Positions 30,937 to 34,936 of a stretch of DNA of 34,936 nt are shown here, piece after piece (within the stretch, counting starts at the first letter, position 1; every line of letters begins with the position of its first letter). Source of the DNA: Candidatus Bathyarchaeum sp. (GTDB lineage: Archaea > Thermoproteota > Bathyarchaeia > Bathyarchaeales > Bathyarchaeaceae); the NCBI GenBank assembly GCA_016930555.1, contig JAFGGM010000066.1:1-34936 (forward strand), read 5' to 3'. The notes below the pieces were generated by a model. It worked only from the letters and a program-made list of their open reading frames with translations, was not told the DNA's origin and ran no database searches. Position numbers and translations under genes: made by a program.

Positions 30937-31926
30937 TTAAAGGTGTATGTCTTCAAAAATTTGGGAACAGCAGAGAGACGAGAAAGAGATTTTCAGATTC
31001 AGTGATTCTGCTAACTGGATGGCTTCGTCTACTGGGAAGGCTATGCCGTTTACTCCAGTTCTAACTGCAAGTAAGTCTGTTTTTTTTCTGTGTTCGCCTT
31101 TTGGTCTCATGCACCCCAAAACAGTCGGTGTGTTTGGCATCAACAACTTTGATGTTACTAAAATTTTTGCTATATCTTCAGGCTCAGGTGGAGGCACTTT
31201 TTCCATAGGCGTTCCACGGATAGGCATAAAAGCTATTGTTATGACTGCTGAAGGGGAATATTTTGCGATTATTTTCAGTGCCTCAAATTCGCCTTTCAGT
31301 TCCCCGTAATGAAGTCCTGCCAGTACATGTGGAACAAAAGGGATTCCGACGTCATGAAAAGCCTTTAGGGATCTGTCATAGTCTTTAACTTTGATGTCTA
31401 GGTTGTACAATTTGTGGATTGTTTCGTCAGAGCCAATTATGTCGATTAATGCGGCGTCAACTCCAGCTTCTTTCAGCAGTTTTGCAGTTGAAAAGTTGAC
31501 TATTCCCGTATGAACTGTTACGGTTAGACCCAGATTTTTCTTTATTTTGGCGATGACGTCCATGAACCTGTCGAGGGGAACAGAGCCGTCTGGAAGGCAT
31601 CCACCGCTTATTAGGCAGCCACCTGCGCCATCTTCTTTTAGTTTTGTGCAGACGTTAAAAAGTTCCTCTGGGCTAGGAGCAGAAAGCATGGTGTCTAATA
31701 CTTTGCCATTACAGTGCTGGCATTTTAGGGCGCAGGAGGAGCCTGTGATTGAGATTGAGGGAAAGGAGCTGTGAGATGAATGGAAATATTTGTTCTTGTA
31801 GTAGACGAAACTTGGAGCATAAAATTGAATCTTTCCTGTCAGGTTAGGAAAAGCTCCCCTCTGAATTAGCGTAACTAGGTTCTTTTTTGGCATGTGCCAT
31901 ATGGTCTCAGCGTCAGGGTGTGACAT
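30937..31926 (-). CDS. radical-SAM protein, probable lipoyl synthase component (LipS1/LipS2-like)
   Basis: This 329-aa radical-SAM enzyme has the cluster motif C65-C69-C72 (CALKCQHC) and an otherwise biotin-synthase-like TIM barrel (TGIVNFSTAKLLKEAGVDAALIDI). More cysteines near the C-terminus (CMRPKG and SLCC) could hold a second, sulfur-donating cluster. Archaea without the classical LipA use a pair of radical-SAM proteins, LipS1 and LipS2, to insert the two sulfurs into octanoyl-carrier protein. The adjacent gcvH and the divergent second radical-SAM gene fit that pair. I cannot say from the sequence which of the two this is. Start is ATG 31926. Confidence 0.75.
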   Translation of the reverse strand: MSHPDAETIWHMPKKNLVTLIQRGAFPNLTGKIQFYAPSFVYYKNKYFHSSHSSFPSISITGSSCALKCQHCNGKVLDTMLSAPSPEELFNVCTKLKEDGAGGCLISGGCLPDGSVPLDRFMDVIAKIKKNLGLTVTVHTGIVNFSTAKLLKEAGVDAALIDIIGSDETIHKLYNLDIKVKDYDRSLKAFHDVGIPFVPHVLAGLHYGELKGEFEALKIIAKYSPSAVITIAFMPIRGTPMEKVPPPEPEDIAKILVTSKLLMPNTPTVLGCMRPKGEHRKKTDLLAVRTGVNGIAFPVDEAIQLAESLNLKISFSSLCCSQIFEDIHL

Positions 31927-32027
31927 ACAGGTTTATCAACGGAAGGGGTTTCTAAAAAACTTTTGAGAAAATTAAGGATGACCTAGAAAAGCCGTTTTTG
32001 GGGTGCTCAGTTTTGGTAGAATTAAAT

Positions 32028-33080
32028 ATGGGCACAGAATTATTAGAAAGCAGATTTCAGAAATGTCGGTGCCGCAGAATGAATACAGCATTTTTTCCTG
32101 AAAGAGTTCGTGTTTCTACGGGCTCAGCCATAGTAATTGGCTTGATGAAAGGTAGGATAGATGCTAAGCCCACAACCGTGTATCTTCTTATGTGCCGAAA
32201 TAAGAAGTGTTCCGCTAACTGCAGTTTCTGCCCCCAAGCCAAAGAAAGCAGGGGAAGAGGAGATATGCTCTCCAGAGTTACTTGGCCACCGTTCCCTACA
32301 AAACAGGTAGTTGATAGTCTAGAAAGTGCAACAAAAAGTGGCCTAATGAAACGGGTTTGCATTCAATCACTGAATTATCCAGAAGCCTTTGATGATGTTT
32401 TGTTGCTGGTTAGGGAAATCAGGTCTAAAGTTTCGGTGCCTATTTCTGTTTCATGTAAGCCCTTCGATAGGCAGAAGATGAGAATGTGGACAGATGCTGG
32501 TGTTAACAGGATAAGTGTTGCTTTGGATGCTGCTACAGAACAGATTTTTGACAGGGTTAAGGGAAGAAATGTGGGTGGACCTTACCTTTGGCATAGGCAA
32601 CGTAAGGCTTTGAAGGAAGCAGTTGAAGTCTTCGGAGAAGGTTCCGTTAGTACACATCTTATTGTGGGTTTAGGAGAGACAGAGAAGGAGATTTGCGAAA
32701 CGATTCAATGGTGCGTCGATTCAGGAGTTTATCCAGGCTTGTTTGCTTTTACGCCGATTCCCGGAACCCGGCTTGAAAAGAGTTCTCCGCCTTCCTTAAG
32801 CAGCTACCGTAGGGTTCAGCTCGCCCATTACTTCTTAACCCATAAAGAAAATCGATTTGAAAATATGGCATTCGACAGTGGCGGTTGCATTATTGGCTTT
32901 GGAGCATCCAAAGAAAGATTGCTGGAAGCTATAGGCAGTGGTGAGCCGTTTTTAACGTCGGGGTGTCCAGGATGCAATAGACCATACTATAATGAGAGAC
33001 CTGGGCGTCCACTCTACAATTATCCGAGGCAGTTATTGCCTGAAGAGATTGAGGAAGCAAAAAGGGTTTTGGGGTTTTAG
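32028..33080 (+). CDS. radical-SAM protein, probable lipoyl synthase component (LipS1/LipS2-like)
   Basis: This protein is 350 aa from ATG 32028 (the track has TTG 31998, and ATG 32079 is also possible). The radical-SAM motif is CSANCSFC. The barrel has conserved QSLNYPEAFDDV and a C-terminal SGCPGCNRPYYNERP, whose cysteines could bind an auxiliary cluster. It is related to biotin and lipoyl synthases. Its divergent partner 100 nt away is also a radical-SAM protein and gcvH lies just beyond it, which together suggests the two-enzyme archaeal lipoyl synthase. It converges on the 222-aa envelope gene, with the two stops overlapping by 4 nt. Confidence 0.75.
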   Translation: MGTELLESRFQKCRCRRMNTAFFPERVRVSTGSAIVIGLMKGRIDAKPTTVYLLMCRNKKCSANCSFCPQAKESRGRGDMLSRVTWPPFPTKQVVDSLESATKSGLMKRVCIQSLNYPEAFDDVLLLVREIRSKVSVPISVSCKPFDRQKMRMWTDAGVNRISVALDAATEQIFDRVKGRNVGGPYLWHRQRKALKEAVEVFGEGSVSTHLIVGLGETEKEICETIQWCVDSGVYPGLFAFTPIPGTRLEKSSPPSLSSYRRVQLAHYFLTHKENRFENMAFDSGGCIIGFGASKERLLEAIGSGEPFLTSGCPGCNRPYYNERPGRPLYNYPRQLLPEEIEEAKRVLGF

Positions 33081-33745
33081 ACCCAGACTCTTTTTGGTCT
33101 TCTTAGTAGCAGAACAAATACGGTTATGCTGGCGACAATGGTTGTGGCAATGAAGACCCACATAAGATTTCGGGTAGAATCGGAGTTGTCTGGGATTTGC
33201 GATTTCAGTTCGTTATATTCTTTGAGGATAGTCTCGTGTGTAGCAAATAATTCGTCATAGTCTTTTTGGAGTTGCTCTAATTCCACGTCTTCGATGTATG
33301 TTAAGATAAATCCAGAGGATAGAATCTCGAAGGACACTCCTACAGCTTTCCAGTTGCAGCTTACATCTCCATAGGTTAATCCTGGAGAGAGATTATTGGG
33401 CATTGTTATGTTGTAGTGTATTTCATGAATAGAAAGGGGAACATTGCTCAGGTGGTCGATTTGAGTCAAAAGAACACGGTCTGTGACGTTTACTATGCCA
33501 TAGAGTTCTAGTGTAATGTAGTTGATGTAAATTTGTTGTACATCAGATGCGCTTGTTCGAACAGTGATGGTTATGTTGTCGCCTGGGCGGGCTTGAACAG
33601 GAGCTGTGATGTCAATTCGTAGACCTCCATAGTTTAGTGGAGTAACAGTTTGTGTTCCTTGGGGTTCTGCATATCCAATTTCAGAGAAAGCTAAAGTCAG
33701 AAGAATTGCGCATAAAGTTATTACACCCAGTTTTTTTTGTGCCAA
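33077..33745 (-). CDS. membrane-anchored extracytoplasmic protein (222 aa)
   Basis: The N-terminus is a signal peptide (hydrophobic residues 7-22, then SEIGYAEP). A beta-sandwich-like ectodomain with several NxT/S sequons follows (about 45-150). Next come a coiled-coil stalk (about 152-185, LEQLQKDYDELFATHETI) and a C-terminal membrane helix (195-215) with a basic RRPKR stop. The architecture is like small archaeal envelope or pilus-anchor proteins, but no family is recognised. Start is TTG 33745 with GAGAGGT upstream; TATA-like TTAAATATT lies near 33796. Confidence 0.65.
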   Translation of the reverse strand: MAQKKLGVITLCAILLTLAFSEIGYAEPQGTQTVTPLNYGGLRIDITAPVQARPGDNITITVRTSASDVQQIYINYITLELYGIVNVTDRVLLTQIDHLSNVPLSIHEIHYNITMPNNLSPGLTYGDVSCNWKAVGVSFEILSSGFILTYIEDVELEQLQKDYDELFATHETILKEYNELKSQIPDNSDSTRNLMWVFIATTIVASITVFVLLLRRPKRVWV

Positions 33746-33881
33746 TCTGGTTACCTCTCAAAATCACTGTCCCTCTTTTTCGGTTAGAGAAATATTTAAC
33801 AGTTGTCATTTTCTGGGACTAAGGTTTTTGTTGTTGTTCTACAAAAATACAAAAATTGTGAAAAATGGTTTGAAGAGCAAC

Positions 33882-34112
33882 TTATCGTATTTGACGAATA
33901 AGGCTTTGATACATATAAACGAAATAAATTAAAGCAAAGAAAGTTAGAACAATTTCAAAAGAGAGAATTGCTTGGTTCTGTTCTGTTGCCCTGAAAATTC
34001 CTGTTTGAGATATGTCCCAGAAGACTAGCATTTGTAGAAAGATGGCGCTGCTGACGCAACCAAGACCCAAACTGTGGAACATGAATCGTAGGCTGTATGG
34101 TGCTTTGCTCAT
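33882..34112 (-). CDS. small two-helix membrane protein (76 aa)
   Basis: The protein has two hydrophobic segments (about 13-33 and 48-68) with a short polar loop (SQTGIFRATEQNQ) and a basic C-terminus. It has its own upstream AT-rich promoter region (TTTATTTTT near 34160). It lies between a P-type ATPase gene and a surface-protein gene on the same strand. No family is recognised. Confidence 0.55.
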   Translation of the reverse strand: MSKAPYSLRFMFHSLGLGCVSSAIFLQMLVFWDISQTGIFRATEQNQAILSFEIVLTFFALIYFVYMYQSLIRQIR

Positions 34113-34228
34113 TTTGCTTCAGGAGAATGCTTACGCCGAGACCTTATCTTACTTATGAAAAATAAATAAAGATTGAAAAAATGGATTTTAACTACCTAAT
34201 TTTAGGCAGTTAATTTGTGAGCTATGGG

Positions 34229-34936
34229 TTATCTCCAGCGCCAAATCTTTCTGTCATAGAAGATTTCAGGGAATATCAGCAATCCTGACAGAGATAGGGG
34301 TATGACTATGGCCCAGTCCTCGAGTCTTAAGGGTACTGTGTCGAATAATCCTGTGAAAGGCACAATCATTGTTGCAATCGCTGATGCAACTACAGCAAAG
34401 AGTAACCACTTGTTTGAGGTGAATCCAACCTTGAAAGCATTCTTTCGTTCTGAGCGACAGTTCCAAACAACCATCAATTCTCGTAAGGTAGCTTGCATGA
34501 AAGCCATTGTTCGTGCACGATAGAAATCGGGACTGTCTACAACTCCGTCGCCCAATACATAGAACATTACTAGGAATACTACTCCTGTTCCAAGGAATTG
34601 TGTTATGAAGCTCATCAGAATAGAAGCGAATCTTCCATGCAGTATTCCCTCTTTTGGGTCTCGGGGAGGCTTTTCCATCAAGTCTTTCTGTGGTGGGTCC
34701 AAGCTTAAAGCTAGGGCAGGACCTCCGTCTGTTATCAGATTTATCCACAGAATCATTCCAGCTGCTAAGGGCAGTTCTAGTCCTAGTAAAGCAAATAGTC
34801 CTATGACGAGAAGTTCGTCGAAGTTGGAACGTAGCAGGAAGAATGAGAATTTGCGTATGTTGTCGTATATGGCTCGTCCGCCTTCAACTGCGGTGACGAT
34901 TGTGGCAAAGTTGTCGTCTGCAAGCACCATGTCTGC
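34229..34936 (-). CDS. P-type cation-transporting ATPase, C-terminal part (cut by window end)
   Basis: This is the C-terminal 235 residues of a P2-type (Ca2+/Na+-type) ATPase. The frame is open to the right window edge, so the track ATG at 34930 is internal. The first visible residues (ADMVLADDNFATIV and GRAIYDNIRKF) follow the hinge motif region that is itself outside the window. The membrane segments include LLGLELPLAAGMILWINLIT with its conserved N and D residues, and the cytoplasmic loop DLMEKPPRDPKEGIL. Ca2+ or another cation is the likely substrate; the phosphorylation site is not in the window. Confidence 0.92.
   Translation of the reverse strand, partial: ADMVLADDNFATIVTAVEGGRAIYDNIRKFSFFLLRSNFDELLVIGLFALLGLELPLAAGMILWINLITDGGPALALSLDPPQKDLMEKPPRDPKEGILHGRFASILMSFITQFLGTGVVFLVMFYVLGDGVVDSPDFYRARTMAFMQATLRELMVVWNCRSERKNAFKVGFTSNKWLLFAVVASAIATMIVPFTGLFDTVPLRLEDWAIVIPLSLSGLLIFPEIFYDRKIWRWR

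Noticed and set aside
30879-31064. 61-aa + strand ORF between gcvH and the radical-SAM gene
   Set aside because: Half of it is antisense to a conserved radical-SAM protein, and the translation shows no structure of its own.
34266-34748. 160-aa ORF overlapping the P-type ATPase
   Set aside because: It is a shifted frame of a clearly conserved membrane ATPase and has no sensible protein features.

Overview
The window reads as a chromosomal segment of a TACK-type archaeon, most like the Bathyarchaeia (an inference from gene content and protein flavour). It has an archaeal SMC-ScpA-ScpB operon, ribosomal protein S8e, SRP19, a Gar1-TFB pair and an archaeal-type phosphoglycerate kinase. Archaeal TATA boxes lie about 25 nt ahead of predicted transcript starts, many genes start with TTG or GTG, and many overlap by 4 nt. 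I see no rRNA, tRNA, insertion sequence, prophage or CRISPR array.

Layout: 1-8050 is an information-processing block on the + strand: a DUF2096-like protein, smc-scpA-scpB, rps8e, gar1-tfb, with srp19 facing the other way. 8053-10530 holds an asparagine-synthase-like PP-loop protein and several short genes missing from the ORF track. Among these is a two-gene unit in which a 50-aa helix-turn-helix-like peptide precedes a protein that looks like a zinc-binding relative of the chromatin protein Cren7 fused to a coiled coil. 10269-15423 carries membrane transport (an ArsB/NhaD-type permease and a Na/Ca-exchanger-type antiporter), a two-ACT-domain phosphoserine phosphatase and a 112-aa orphan behind a nested hairpin. 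15558-19761 holds a 38-aa Cys-containing peptide, a NapH-like membrane polyferredoxin and a 979-aa CARDB surface protein. The last two share a homologous transmembrane module.

19779-29949 (all - strand) is central energy metabolism: pgk, a bacterial-type class I GAPDH, and a five-gene operon mvhG-mvhA-hdrA::mvhD-hdrC-hdrB that encodes a complete [NiFe]-hydrogenase/heterodisulfide-reductase-type electron-bifurcating complex. A CoA-disulfide-reductase-type flavoprotein lies upstream of it. 30050-33080 is a probable lipoylation module: a lipoyl carrier (GcvH) and two different radical-SAM proteins that resemble the archaeal lipoyl synthase pair LipS1/LipS2, with a small winged-helix gene beyond an inverted repeat. 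The right edge has two envelope proteins and the C-terminal part of a P-type cation ATPase cut by the window end.

The likeliest undescribed elements are the short-ORF/Cren7-like unit (9531-10190), the alternative hairpins before the 112-aa gene (12724-12772), and the peptide/NapH-like/CARDB envelope module with its duplicated membrane segment (15558-19761).
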